A stretch of 64,000 nt of DNA from Zychaea mexicana (Eukaryota; Mucoromycota; Mucoromycetes; Mucorales; Lichtheimiaceae), in NCBI RefSeq assembly GCF_025766255.1, contig NW_026516673.1, forward strand, positions 62,001-126,000, given 5' to 3'. The notes beneath the pieces were generated by a model. It saw only the letters and a program-made list of their open reading frames with translations, was not told where the DNA came from and did no database searches. The first letter of the stretch is position 1, and every line of letters starts with the position of its first letter. This document shows positions 35,069 to 48,100 of the stretch, piece by piece. Position numbers and translations under genes: made by a program.

Positions 35069-36172
35069 AAATACTATTATCTACTTTAATACTGTTTATG
35101 AACGAGAAACGACCACACGTTTGCATTGGGTCCCCAATCTGCGTTAGTTTCAAGAATGTATATATATAGCAACCACAGACATACACGGCTTTACAATAAA
35201 GAACATTAACGAAGGTTCTACCTATTTAAAACTAGATCCTTGAAGTGTAAGCACATAATTTAGTGATAAGTATAGTATTAGATGGAAATTGTGTACTCGT
35301 ATTCATAGAATTATTATTGTTTTACTGGAGAAAAATCAATGAAAGTCAATGATTTTATCTGTGTGGGCTTCGTTGATACTGTATATGTTCTGGATGATTG
35401 CCTGATCCCCATCACCACCTCCTCCTCACCCTCCCTTCGGTTAAAATCTGCTCCCCCTACAAAACGAAATCATAGAGGGGAAAAGGGGCGTATTTGGCTC
35501 TTTGTTGTAGAATGCATGAGTCATTGATAAATAAAGCGTTCTTAACAGCGAGACAACCAATAATCAAAGAAAAAACTGAGAACAAAGTTATCATCTAAAA
35601 GTATATTATAACAGAAGCAGTAGAGTGCTATATGTTGTTTTGCTAAAATACAGCAAATTACCACTAGATACATGCCTTGCTTCTTTGTTTGGATCTGTGC
35701 AAATGCAGATACTGATACGTCAATAACGATCATCTGTCTACAGAATGATCAGCATACAACATTGTTGGCTGAAATTAGATTTCTTTCAATGGCGATCATG
35801 CAGCTATGTTTTTTTAAAAAACAAACAAACAAAAAAACTCCCCGCCGAGATATATTTTGCAGTATTATGTTCGAGAATTGAACGATGCCAAAAAGCGAGT
35901 GTTACATTATACTGTAAGAGACGAAACATTGTTCAAGTAATCTAGTAGTACATCGTGTCAGCTTGTGTCGTTCTGTAAAATATACACATCAGCAGAATTT
36001 CCATTCTTTTCCCTTGATATTGTGACGCCAAATGGGACATTACAAAACTCCTTTGATAATTCAGAGTATGAGATCTGTTATCGTATACCAGCCAAAAAAG
36101 TATCTATATAAACCACCTCTTCATGCAAACGAGGAAAACACCAATACCTTCATGTCAAACCCATATAAAAAC
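34929..36172. other. Intergenic, with a (TAC)n microsatellite
   Basis: A TAC triplet run occupies 35033-35068 just 3' of the cyclin gene. The rest is AT-rich with no supported gene. Confidence 0.5.
35033..35068. repeat. (TAC)n microsatellite
   Basis: Uninterrupted TAC/ACT triplets of about 36 bp, 105 bp downstream of the cyclin stop codon. Confidence 0.9.
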
Positions 36173-36800
36173 TTAGTGTTCTCGCTCAGGAATGCGAACA
36201 AGAACGATCTTTTCTATAATTCCAAAAAAGAAAAATTGAGATATAATATCGTGCATTGGCGTATAAAGCTCTGTTGCCCCCCCCCCGTGCTGGCACGTAA
36301 TTGGATCAACGTATTCAAATCTCAGATTTTTCTTTCTAGCAATCAGCTTTATTAAACGCTCCAGCACTTCATCATAGTTAGAAACGAGCAGGACAATTAT
36401 AACGGTTTGCAAAAATTATTAAAGACCCACAACATCAAGCGTGTCAATTAGTAGCTTAAGAACCCTTCCTCCAACAAAAGAGCGATACCACGACGCCAAC
36501 GAATGATAACAACACGAGTATACTAACCTTTTCCAGTGTTGCCACTACCCCTGCACACAGCAGCAGAAGTTTGCATTCGATTAATGGGAGGTTATTTTAT
36601 CCAAGTTTTGCACATTGCGACTTTTTGGTGTCTCTACAATTTTGTCATCAGCCTCTCCAATTGTAAAGATACTTGCACCACAGTAAAATACAGCTCAGCG
36701 AGAATAGGAGATGAACAGCACTCATTATGGATAGGCCGTATATATCATCAAGTTCAAGCATTTGTGTAAGTTGCTTGAAAGCTTATAGCTTGACCTCAAT
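36173..36800 (-). pseudogene. Possible decayed coding segments, family unknown
   Basis: On the minus strand several segments look protein-like but do not join cleanly: MLELDDIYGLSIMSAVHLLF, then (A)DDKIVETPKSRNVQNLDKIT, then CRGSGNTGKG (P-loop-like, just before a GTTAGT donor-like site), FVGGRVLKLLIDTLDVVGL, and YDEVLERLIKLIARKKNLRF followed by EYVDPITCQHGGGATELY. Stops separate them and no consistent exon phases were found. It could be a dead gene or a poorly resolved live one. Confidence 0.3.
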
Positions 36801-37274
36801 TATTGCCTGCAAAATTGACGGCAATTCTTCCACCTGTTACTTACTATGTAGTCCGTTTGGATAAAAGTATGCACAACATTCTTCTTCAATGTTGTTGGTT
36901 GACATTACCAAATGAACTGTATGTACAGTCATAATACATTAACAAAAGCAGAGTAATTAAGCAGGGACACTACAGAGAGATGGCTCCGAGTGGGTGCTAT
37001 GCGAAGCTACATATTGTATTTATTTTTTATTTCATTCCCTGTTGTTGTTAAATACTGTATTAGGAGCATCATACATTTATAAAAAGAACCGGGTATATCA
37101 AACAAAAAGTGCCGTTGTAATAAGAAGGGAGAAATGATGATTGGAATTACTTAATACACAAAAAAAGGATGTTGGGATGACGGACTAATAGATTAAGGTT
37201 ATCTTTTCTAGAAAGAAAAGGTGGGGGGGAGGTGAGATTGATCAATTGGGCTGTAATACGGCCTTGTTTTTTTT
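36801..37274. other. Intergenic, 3' flank of the chitin deacetylase gene
   Basis: AT-rich; no frame supported. Confidence 0.5.
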
Positions 37275-39547
37275 CTAAGCCAAAAAGTACGAAACAGCTC
37301 CGGCAAGAGCAGCAGCACCGATGACTGTACGGGCAACAACCACTTGGGAAGCAGCACCTTCTTGGGTTGAGTCTTCGGCAGCTGAAGAGCCATCGGGCGC
37401 GACGCCTGAAGACGAAGCGGATGATGACGGGGTGGCCGAGGTGGTGGCGTTATTGGGAGCTGCGCCTTCCTTATATGCTTGCTGACCTGTACAGGCGCCG
37501 ACGGTTGTTACTTTGTAAGATTTCTAAAAATCAAAAGGTCATTGAGCTAGTGAGCTTCTTTTACTCCTGTATTGAAAGTGTAGAACTGAATCAGCTGTAA
37601 TCTGGACAGTACCTGAAGAACGGGCAAAACGCGAATAGCAGCGTCGACAGTTTTTTGGTAAAGATCATGTTCAAGGGAAATACCACCCTCAGTGGCGGTG
37701 GCATTGGCAGCGGCCCATTCAGTGACGTTACCATCGATCCATTGCTCGTTGAAGCCAGGCTGCTCACCGGCCATCCAGTCGTCCGTGTCATGATTCCAGA
37801 TAACGGCTAGATTTGTTTGCAAAGATAGAATTGAGTGAGCAACAATAACATTGCTTTCAACCACGGTGGTTATGATGATCATGAATATATTTCTTTTTGA
37901 ATATCTTACGTGTGAAGCCCAAAGCGGCGGCAATGCCACGAACACGATCGTCAATGTCACCATAAGGCTATATACGATTGGAGTAGTTATAAAGTGTGAG
38001 TTGTAAGTTCAATTCGTAAAATAGATCACTGGTGGTATTAGATATACATTCACCCCTTCACCGCTCGTCATAATCACATCAGCAAAATAAAACACTTTGT
38101 ACTCTCCACACACCAACCCCAAACACAAACATCAAGTTCCGACACGCATCACCACCACCCCCTTTCTTTTTCTCGATGCTGATGATGATCAACGATGGTG
38201 GGGCTTCAATGTTAAAATACGTACAGGTCGGAAGAAGCGAGGCGAGAAGCCAGTGACTTCTTTGATGGCAGTCTCTGTCCATTTTAATTCGGCAACAACT
38301 TGTTCAGTTGTAAGAGTGGTCAAGTAAGAGTGAGACCTAAAATGAAATAAAGGAAATGACGGTTAGTGAATCATCGCGCGCGTGTCTGGAATGGTGGCAG
38401 TGATGCAGGGAGAAAAAGAGCCTCTAGATAGAGTGATAGCTGGATAAAGAAAGAAGCAGGAGTGATTGAATTCCGCTTAACTGATGATAGAAAGATGTTG
38501 TAAAGTGTGGTAACTAGCATACAGGCGAAGAGAGGACGCGAAGTGAAGAGGAGTATGGATAGGATACACAAAAACGGGATAGAAAACGAGCAATGAAAGT
38601 AGGACTTGAGGAGGCGTAAGAAGGGGGTAGATGTATGTGGTAACGATTTGGAAAGGGGAGTGCCCGGGGGAGGTGGGGGGCAATGCTATTCCTGCCTGTT
38701 ACTGCGTCTTTCCAAATGGCGTAGATGGCGCCGGAAATCAAGACGATAAAAAACAGGCGATACTTACCAAGTATGGATGGCCAATTCGTGGCCTGCTTTA
38801 AAGGCTCGCTCCGTTAGGTCAGCGTACTTGATAACCTGGCCGCCGATCAAGAAAAGCGTAGCTTTCTGTTGGGTTTGGTCGAGGAAGTCGTATAGCTTTG
38901 GACTGAATTGAGTAGGACCGTCATCGTAGGTGATGCCCCATTGACCTTTAGGGCAGGCGACGATATCGGTTTCGCGAGTGCAGCCAGTGAAGGTCCAGTC
39001 GCAGTAAGGATCTGCCGTACCGGATTGCTGAGGACCTATTGGGATAGCAGCAATAATTGTTGTCACGGAAATGATTGTCATGGAGATAATTGTTGTAACG
39101 GTGGTAGTTGTTATAGCATCAAAATGCCAGATGATGTAGCATAAAATATGTAGGTACGTAAAATTGATTTTTTTCGGCATGAGTATTTTCTCTTTGCTCA
39201 AGTGTCACGCCTTTGCTTTTTTTCTCGGCGCCACTCTTTTCAATTTTTTTTTAGAATGAATGCTTACCGGCATTGCCATTAGCCTTTACAACAGGCGCAT
39301 CAGTAATGTTGGCGTTTTGGAGCAAGGCCATCCATTCTTGCTTGGGGACAGGGACACTACCATCGGTAGGGTACGATTCTTTGAATTGGAATCCGCTAGC
39401 ACCACCGCTAGGAGTAGGAGCAGCAGCAGCAGCAGAGACTGAAGACGATGCGGCGGGTTCAGAGGGAGCGGCAGACGTAGCCTCTTGAGCATTAGCGGCG
39501 GACAAGGCCAAGGTGCCAATCAAAAACAGCTTTTTTAATACAGACAT
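37275..39547 (-). CDS. Chitin deacetylase, secreted and GPI-anchored (six exons)
   Basis: Minus-strand exons 39268..39547, 38768..39035, 38225..38336, 37910..37967, 37613..37806 and 37275..37523 join in frame to 386 residues; introns are 89-431 nt, GT-AG. The enzyme removes acetyl groups from chitin to give chitosan in the cell wall. There is a signal peptide (LFLIGTLALSAANAQ), an Ala/Ser/Pro linker, then the NodB fold: ITYDDGP at 128-134 (motif 1, catalytic Asp), AIHTWSH (motif 2, metal His pair), FFRPPYGD (motif 3), VIWNHDTDDW (motif 4) and ISLEHD (motif 5). A Ser/Thr-rich stalk and a hydrophobic end (VIGAAALAGAVSYFLA) mark a GPI-attachment signal. Mucorales walls are chitosan-rich and carry many such paralogues. 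A GA/CT tract lies about 180-215 bp upstream. Confidence 0.93.
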
Positions 39548-39721
39548 GCTTGTAATGGTACTTTTCGGGATTTCTTTTTTACAGATAGAAGGGAAATGAG
39601 AGTATGTGTGCGTGTGCGTGTGTGATAATTAGAAGAACAAGAAGATTAGAAAAACCGAGGTGTCGTCGCTGATTCTGAAGAAGAGAAGGATATGAGGAGT
39701 GTAGTCGCAAGAAGAGGGGGC

Positions 39722-39757
<36 letters not shown>

Positions 39758-42700
39758 AGAGAAGGGAAACTATGGCTTAAATATATTTGTATAATAGATT
39801 ACATTTATAGTTTACATTCCAGGGACTTTATAGATTCAGCCTTCGTTTTCTTTTCCCGTCTTCCAAACTGTTGCTTATGCCTTATGCCTCTTGTGGATGG
39901 GCCCATGCAACACCGCCTCTTTTCGTGTGTAACACAAGGTAAATTCCAGCAATAATTCGGACCGATTGGTCTTATTTTGCCCACTTTGGTATAGTCTTAC
40001 CCGCTCTTTTTATTTCAGTATGCACCGCGACAAAAGTTATCTGGGGCGTGGCGAAACTCTCTTTTTCCAGCTAAAAATACCAAAGACGTTCACTAATACT
40101 GTGTGCTTTTTACCAGGCGCAGTGTCCCTTGGGCTTTGTCTCACCATAACACACACTTTTAAAATAGCCTCATTCGCCTATTATTTTCTAAATAGAGGAA
40201 AAGCGATTCCGTGTTTATTCAAATATGCACCGCACTACTAAACTTGTCGGTGGTTGCGTCATTTATTTCGCCACCGAATTTGATGTGTCCTTGTTTTTTT
40301 AACCAGATTTAGAGTCAATTGGAAAGTATATGGCAACCTGTTTTCAAGCATCATCGCCAAATCCTCGTGATTGATTTGTTCATATCCCACTTGAGAACAA
40401 CCCCCTCGCAACAACAACAGATCGTCATCTTCGGCACCATCAACAGCAACAGTAGAGAAGATATGATATTAAGGAGTAATACGAACGGGTATCGGATCAT
40501 TTTATCCGAAACTCTCTTTTTCGTGCGCTGCACCGGGTGTATACACACGACAGCCTTATATGAAATACTTAGGACTCGGCAAAGCCTTTACGCCGGCTAT
40601 TATTATTATTTTACGCAAGCCTGTCTACCAATCCGGATAGACAAAGCGAGTGAGTTCCACCATCGAGTAATACATGTAATTGTATCCGGAAACCATGGCG
40701 TTACTGTTGTTGTATGTTTATGTCGTTTAAACGGCGACTAACTGATCGACTGAATGCAGAAAAAAACTTTTTTATTGGCATAAGCAGGAGCACGGTAATA
40801 TGATCGTATGTGTAGCATATCGAAAAAACTGCATCACTGCAAGCAAGGTATTATAGAGATCTCACTGTTTGTATACTCGTAACAGCATTGCTATACATAA
40901 TGTACGATTTATGGTTGCCGCTTTATTTGTCATGGAAGGAGGGCGTAGCGCAACAAACAAGCACCAGCAACAGCATGTATTTGTGTGATCATCGTCTCGC
41001 TTTCTCAAAACAGGCGAGACATGAGGCTTTTCAGTACTCTTAAAATATCGATGAAGTTAAAACACGCGGATTAAGAAACAGCAGGGTGGAACGCGACGGA
41101 AACGATTTAGACTGCTGCTACTAACTTGATTTTGGCTTATCAGAATAGCCCAAAACTTGCATACTACTGCAGCTTCTCTCTTTTGTATTCCGTATAGTCA
41201 GCAGGGGATCGAGGAGGTGCTGTTGGAGCGAGTAGCTTCCAATAGATAGTAACAGCCAGACGATTTGCAGAATGATTATCGCGGTATATTCGGGCTTGTT
41301 TCTGTCTCTGAATTGTCCGCACTGTCATGATGGTTCATGGTAACAATAGCGCTATCGATTCTGGGTAATGTGAGCCTCGATGTTAGCAAGCTACAAATTA
41401 AGATGCTTTTTTTGGTAATTCTGCCAGTTAAGGCAATAATGTTCGATACGATCATGTCCCCTACCAGAAAGATTGCGCACAGGGAGAAAAAATTGACCCA
41501 TTCATTAGGCAGACACACACGCTTTCCCAAACTTCGCACACACAAACAGAAGTATCTGTTTTATCCCTCCATCTATTGGTGCTGGTTGACAATAGTAGAT
41601 AAGGATATAAAAACACGCGCATCCATTCTCGAAAAAGAAGAGCAATGCCATCTTTAGCAAACATAGGAATAATGATGCAACATTCAAGACGACGATAGCA
41701 ACGGCGATACATATACATGCTTCAACCCCTTGGCTCCCTTACAGTATGGATGTTTTATCTTGCATTTCGCATTTTGAAAATATTTAAAGATGTCGATTGA
41801 ATTATAATATCGTGATATACGAGTAGAGGCTCCCATAGGTACAAGTAGGAAGAAGAGAAACGAAGAAAAGAAAAGTGTAAGAAGTGTAGCATGCAGCATG
41901 CAAGAAGCCTGATTCTCCTTGTTACATTTGAAACTTCTCTTTCTTATCTCCAATAGGGCTATGAGTATGCGAGGAGTTATTATGTAACATCCCCATCTTT
42001 TAAGCGTCTCAGGATCCTCGACAAAAATCCTGATAGAAGCTGAAAACAGAGCAAAGCCGAATTCATATATCGTACACTACAGTATGCAGATTCCCAGATA
42101 TAAACGACACGAAGCAAATGGTAATGTGCATTTGTCAGGTTAAGCAGCTCAAGTTACTTTGTTCTATCGATGTATCCACACTATACATCAGTTAGAGCGA
42201 CGATGGCTAGGCTCTGTAATGACATAAGCAAAGCGGCCAGCTATACTACTATGCAAGCACTATAAAAAGATGGTGCATCTAATGGCGTAACGGCATTAAA
42301 GCCTACTCGAAAAGTTAGGAGAATTCCTGCATGAGCTTTTGCTTGCAGCATATGCGTATGTGAAACATTAGATGCTACTACTATTAACCCCGTCATTGGA
42401 GACATAGATAGTTCTTTTCTTACCTAAGCTCGTATGTACCGAGTTTTTTAATTGAACATAATTCTAACTGGCTTAAATTGTGCAGTTGGTGCTTACTATT
42501 TGCCTTACTTCCTATTTAAATGACCCGTGGATAAAGGGAAACCTTTCACTTAGATCAGGTTAAAATCGAAGCTTCTATTGATAATGGATTGTTGTGGTAC
42601 ACATGCTATTATTACAAAGGAAGAAAAACTGCACTTTGTACGCTACGTACATATGCTCCGATCTTGGTATCATGCAGGAGTCACAAGCTGGACAGGCAAG

Positions 42701-44699
42701 GGAAAGAAAGCGAGGGCGGATTTTGCATAAAGTTTGTCTCGTCGCCAAGCGGCTCACCCTCACCCTGTCTATTCACCATCGACGATATGCGCATCTAGTG
42801 AGGATGCTTGAGGCTCTCTCAGAGGTAGCGAATTTATGATGGAATTAACAAACTTTCTCCCACTCAATTGGAACGTGATTCTAAAAAGTAGCTGTGCCAT
42901 ATTTCTTTTGCGATTTCTATTCACGTTCGCGCTGACATAAGATATGAATTAGAAAGGGTTAAGAATGCATATTTAAATTTACGCTGACATTGTTGATGAC
43001 AGTGTAGAACGTTTTACAACATTATCATCCTCTTCCTAGTACAGTACCTACAACCTGTCACATTATAAGAGCATTGCTGTTATACAGTAGCTGTTATATG
43101 CAACGGGTTGAATAAAGTATCCATGATGGTATTTTCAAGTAGGAATCTTTGGTGTATGTGCTATGACGTATCTTTTGATTTAATTGAACTCTGTGTCCAC
43201 CAGTTGCCTCTAACACGTGGCAAAAGTACAAAATATGACATTTATTATATCCATTTATGTATAAAATATGGTAACTATTTCCCGTCGCAAAAATGTGAAA
43301 AGATCGAAACGCCTCAATGTGATGAAGCAAAATAGGTAATGAACCAGATTGACGGTCACCATTATCAATGATCGTTCTTTTTTGTGTTACGTACAACAAT
43401 AAAATACCTTTACTTAAACTTTCTAAACAGAAAAGGGTCGTTTTTGTACACAGAATAAATTGAACTGGAGTGGTGTGGTGCGTGCCTAAAATATGTAGTG
43501 GAAATGTGTTATTGATCGTCTACAAGTCAGCACGCGAAGGCCGGTTGACAATAGATGCAATATCGACGCCAGCTCAAAATGCAGTCAATAATTGCTTAGA
43601 ACGCTTAAAGTGCTGCCAGTGAGCACACCCATGGCATAGATAAAAACAATGGCTTAAAGGGTACATCTGTACATATGACATCACTTACTTGAATAATTCC
43701 ATATTTCGTGATCACCTTGGTTTTTGGCAGAAAGCGATCGCTTTAACAAAATCTCGGTAGTCCGTTAGTAAGAACTTCCTAAAGACTACCAGAACCTTAA
43801 GAATATAAGGACAACTGGTATTGTAGCAACGTGACCGGCTTAACGAGCGGGTATATAGTGTAATTTATCAGGTGCTCTGCAAAAATGCATAAAATAGAGA
43901 ATAAAAACCCTGTCCTGGTGAGGCTCGTTTGGAAGTGAGCGTTGTTACTTTCGCACATCCGGATGAATGGAAAAGGCTGTGCAGACTCTTTTGAGATAAA
44001 GGTGGATGTTTCCTGTCAAATGTTTACGAGTATCTTTAAAAGAATCAATTCATCACTATTAGCAAATTATTATTGTTCACGCAAAAGTTTGTAACATTTT
44101 GCTTATTTTAGGTCACAATGATTTACTGGATATACTTACTAGTTGTCGCTTAAACTGCGAATAATAGACAGCAAAGCGCGAGTTAAGCCAAGGACATTCG
44201 ATAGAAAGGTGAATATGTAATCGCATATACGTCTTCAATAAACAATGCACAATATAATCGACAAATGTATCTTCATACTGTAATTGGGATTTGCAAAGGA
44301 CGCTCCAGAGAAGTAAGAGAGAATAATAACGCAGCAAGATGATACACATATATTCTAATTATGCACTATTGTGTGAGTGTTCTTGAAAAATTTAAAGCTA
44401 TACCATGCGGACGATATGGCATGAGTAATTCGGTGTAGCTCTGTAGCGATATATCGGAAATGATGGCCCCGAAGACGCATACGAATGAAAATACAGTAGT
44501 ACTGCCGGCATAATCGGGGTGGCCGAGAGAGAAAAAAACATTCACCTTCGTAACAAGGCCGCAACAGCGAAGAGAGCCTGAGCACCTTTCGCTCTTGATG
44601 CAATGTGCTCGCAAATACGTAGTGCGAGCCAACCATATGCTATGTTGTCGCGTACAGAACGGGGTTTATAATGACGGTTGAGTTGGTTCTACTTGTTTT
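39548..44699. other. Gene-poor interval
   Basis: After the chitin deacetylase promoter there are about 5 kb of AT-rich DNA. Frames of 60-140 codons occur on both strands (the longest, 140 codons at 40319-40741, plus) but have no domains, no coherent splice structure, and overlap similarly open frames on the other strand. No transposon domain was recognised. Confidence 0.4.
39723..39762. repeat. GA microsatellite upstream of chitin deacetylase
   Basis: (GA)n with GAAA variants on the plus strand, so CT-rich on the coding strand, 176-215 bp upstream of the start codon. Same type and orientation as the tract upstream of SSD1. Confidence 0.9.
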
Positions 44700-44714
44700 A
44701 ATGCTTTGTTTGAA

Positions 44715-45108
44715 AGTATGACAGCATTCATGGCGAGCAGCTTTTCAATTTTAGTAAGGACGCTGATGATGTCGATGATGGTGCTGCTGTTGGTGCTGCT
44801 GCTGCTGCAGGAAAACGCTCGATCTTATACATTGACTCTATTCTACCAACAAGAGAAAAGCCGCCTCTCTTACAAAGGGCGGAACAAGGATAAAGGCAAA
44901 ATTTGCTGAGTTAGTGACCAGTGTCTATGCAAGACAGCCTTTTTTAGGCACTTCAAGCGCACCTGGTTCTTTTCCGCAAAAAATGAAAACATGTTGACGC
45001 ACCTTAAAAGACAAGTAACCTGCATATTGTTACCAGCAGCGTCAGCCGTTGAGGAAGATGCCACAACGAATGATCAAGACGATCTTATAAACTTTGACAT
45101 GGTGAACG
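44715..45108 (+). other. Probable degenerate or 5'-most module of the finger-array gene
   Basis: In one frame IHGEQLFNFSKDADDVDDG resembles the module tail EQYFLFSKDGDTIEFSG found in the array downstream. In another, CLCKTAFFRHFKRTWFF then SAKNENMLTHLKRQ and an acidic stretch DDLINFDMVN end at a GTAAAT donor (45109) in phase 1, the same phase as all array exons. Stops between these pieces prevent a clean join. This may be the true 5' part of the gene or a decayed module. Confidence 0.35.
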
Positions 45109-45188
45109 GTAAATGAATTGCAAATCGTATGTTGGACCCGCATCACTTTTTTTGGAGAGTATTGAATTTCCTTCTTTAATTAAACCAG

Positions 45189-48100
45189 ATGACGCGACAA
45201 GGAGAGAAAGAGGTAATGAATACATTTTGCCAGAAGATAAATCGCGTAATTATGATTTGTTTTTCTTTGAGTAACACTGTCCCGTTTATATTATACGCGA
45301 AAAGTAGAGGTCAGACGCGCTTCGCAGTTTCCAAGCAACGCAGCATGTTCCACATGGTCTGAGAGCAATAGCCCCGAAGGTATAGTGGGGCGATTAATTA
45401 ATAAGGTCCGGCTGTGCTCCGTTCCTGAGTGATACGCATTCTCAAAACAGCAATGCCACTTTTTGCAGTAGAACAAGAGGCAGTTACGAAACGACGAAAA
45501 AAGACCATTAGATTTGCCCCAGGTAAGTTAACATTGTTTACACTTTGCAATTGTGTGTGCACGCGTGTATGCGTGTGTGTTTGGGTCTTTTACTTTCCTA
45601 CGCGTACTGACTACAGCAAAAAACAGAAACTGATGATCGATTTTACTGCCCTTACAAGCGATGCGAATTTTTGGGTGCTAACCAATTGGAATCTATGTAT
45701 GAGCACATCCGCTTATATCACGACTATCGCTTTCCACAGTATGACCCCGAGTCAGCGTCTATACAATTCTGTACTCCAAGTAATGCCAAGGTGGACCTGA
45801 CAGGTAAGATCATGTCATTGTATAAACTGCTCTTTCACATCCCTCAATTGTTTCATGCATTTAACTTGCAGTTAGTATATTATTGACATCGTCCGCTTTT
45901 TTTTAGTTCTATCAAACAAGCTGCTTGAACCCGGCCAGAGATTAAGAAGTGCGCTCTGCACGAGTAAGTAAAGAATCATTCGCTACCCAATTCCTTCTCA
46001 ATTATTGTGGCCGTCGTTCAATCTCTCTAACTCCTGCCTCTGCCTTTCGCCTCTTTTCACGGATCCTACTATCTGTACTCATATCACAACACTGACTGAT
46101 ACTTTAATCCTTACACCCACAAGACACATCAACAAAAGTAGCAGGAAGAATTTTGTGCCCGTACATTAGCTGTATGTGGGATGCACAAACGCGAAACTGT
46201 ATCATCCCTCATTTGCGCCAATCCCATCTTCTTCCTCTTCCAAAATTTCGCAAGAAAGAGCAATACTTCCTTTTCTCGAAAGATGGTGACACTATCGAAT
46301 TCTCAGGTATATATGTAATAGTTCTATATTGGGCATTGAAAAATTTGAAACTGATCATATCATTGGGCACATCACACATCTACACGCGTGCGTCTTCCCG
46401 CACATATACACGAATAGATGACCCTAAAAGCAAAATACTAGAAGATGGAGGACCTATTCATGTGGTCACCGCTAATGATAAAGAAGGCTTCCAATCGCGA
46501 AATGCGATAATACTAACACCTTCGAATCCGATTCCACTAAGAGAAGAGGGCAAGTTGACTGGCCGGCGATACTATTGCCCTTACATAGGATGTCCATGTA
46601 CAAAAAACGAAAGAGCTCGCATCTTTCAGCATATTAGGGGCAAGCATGATTGCACGTTCCCTATCATCCAAGCTCATCGAAAGTACACTTTTAAAGATAG
46701 TAAAGGTGAACCTGTGTCATTGGACGGTAAGATAATATGAACTATTGGTCATTACTAAAGTTGAGGCGTATTATCAACATGACTTGTAATCCTTTTTCTC
46801 TTATTACATATATCTCTCTTATATTTTGCTAGGCACTAGTCGACTAACGAAAGGCGAGAAGATGACCTTAGAATACGACCATACGGAAAGTAAGTGTTCT
46901 CTTCTATTTTCTCTCGCTCTCCCCTGGTTCTAACTCTCGGCCTTATACTTACAAAGTGCTGTGGTATAATGTGTTTTTAAGCTATTCTAATAAGCTAATA
47001 TGGACTTTAATATATTACTAGGCAAAATTCGATACTTTTGTCCTTTTGAAGGATGTACAACATCGAGCAAGTTTCGACGCTATGTGATATGGCACATTCG
47101 TGACGAACATGATCCACAGCTTCCCGATATTGCTATAATACGTCAACCTTTTACGCTTTGTACATCGTCAGGGCGAAAGCTGAGTTTTTCATGTAACGTA
47201 TTATCATATGTTTGCTTAATCGATGAAACAATTGCAAAGTGGAATGTGAAGCAAGTTCAGTCGTGCTACAAAATGATGATGATGAAAATTTAAACTCTGC
47301 AATGAATTATAGATGAAGAGCAGCAGACGCCGGTTCGAAATGGCGAACGATTATCTATAGCTTTTGAAAACTCTGATCAAGGTAAGAGAAAAAGACAAAC
47401 ATCAAACATCTCCCCCACCCAATCATACAAAATGTTGCCGACTATAACTCTTAATTCTATTCATCCTCGCATCTTACAACAAAACAAATTTTCCACCAGA
47501 TCGAACATACTGCCCTTATCAAGGATGTAATCAGTCATTTCCCCTTTCAAGTCGTTTGTATGACCATCTTCGTCGCAAACACGATACAAATTTTCCATAC
47601 GTGCAGTCCCATCGACCACGTATGGTAATGTCACTCTCTGGCGAAATGATTGACTTGACTAGTACCGTATATCGTTCTTATCTTCTGGTTCGTCACAATT
47701 ATACTGAGTATGATATTTCTTCAATGTATATTAGACAATCCTAAACGGAGGTTACTTGATTCCGACGAATGTTTGACGATTGTTTATCAAAACGAAGAAA
47801 ATCGTAAGAACCAACCTCGCTACTATACTGTGCCATTATGCAATTTCACAATGTGAGTATGATGGATATTAACTTTTTTCATTGGATATGGGTGGCTTTG
47901 TGTTCCATATAAGATCAAGGATCCTGTTATCTATGCCCGTACTACGGATGCCATATGAGAAATCCTGTACGCGCTCGTGTATATTCTCATATCCGCGAAA
48001 TACACGATCAAGAGTTTCCAAGGTTCGAAAGACACCGTGGATCATATCATTCGAGAAGCATGCTGACTGGCAGGAAAATTGAATATGATGGTATGTATGC

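Noticed and set aside
40319..40741. 140-codon plus-strand frame in the gene-poor interval
   Set aside because: No domain, no repeat of the pattern elsewhere, mixed codon use and no convincing promoter; likely chance.
47325..47350. CGCCGGTTCGAAATGGCG resembles a tRNA T-arm
   Set aside because: No acceptor, D or anticodon arms around it, and it lies inside a linker exon of the finger-array gene.
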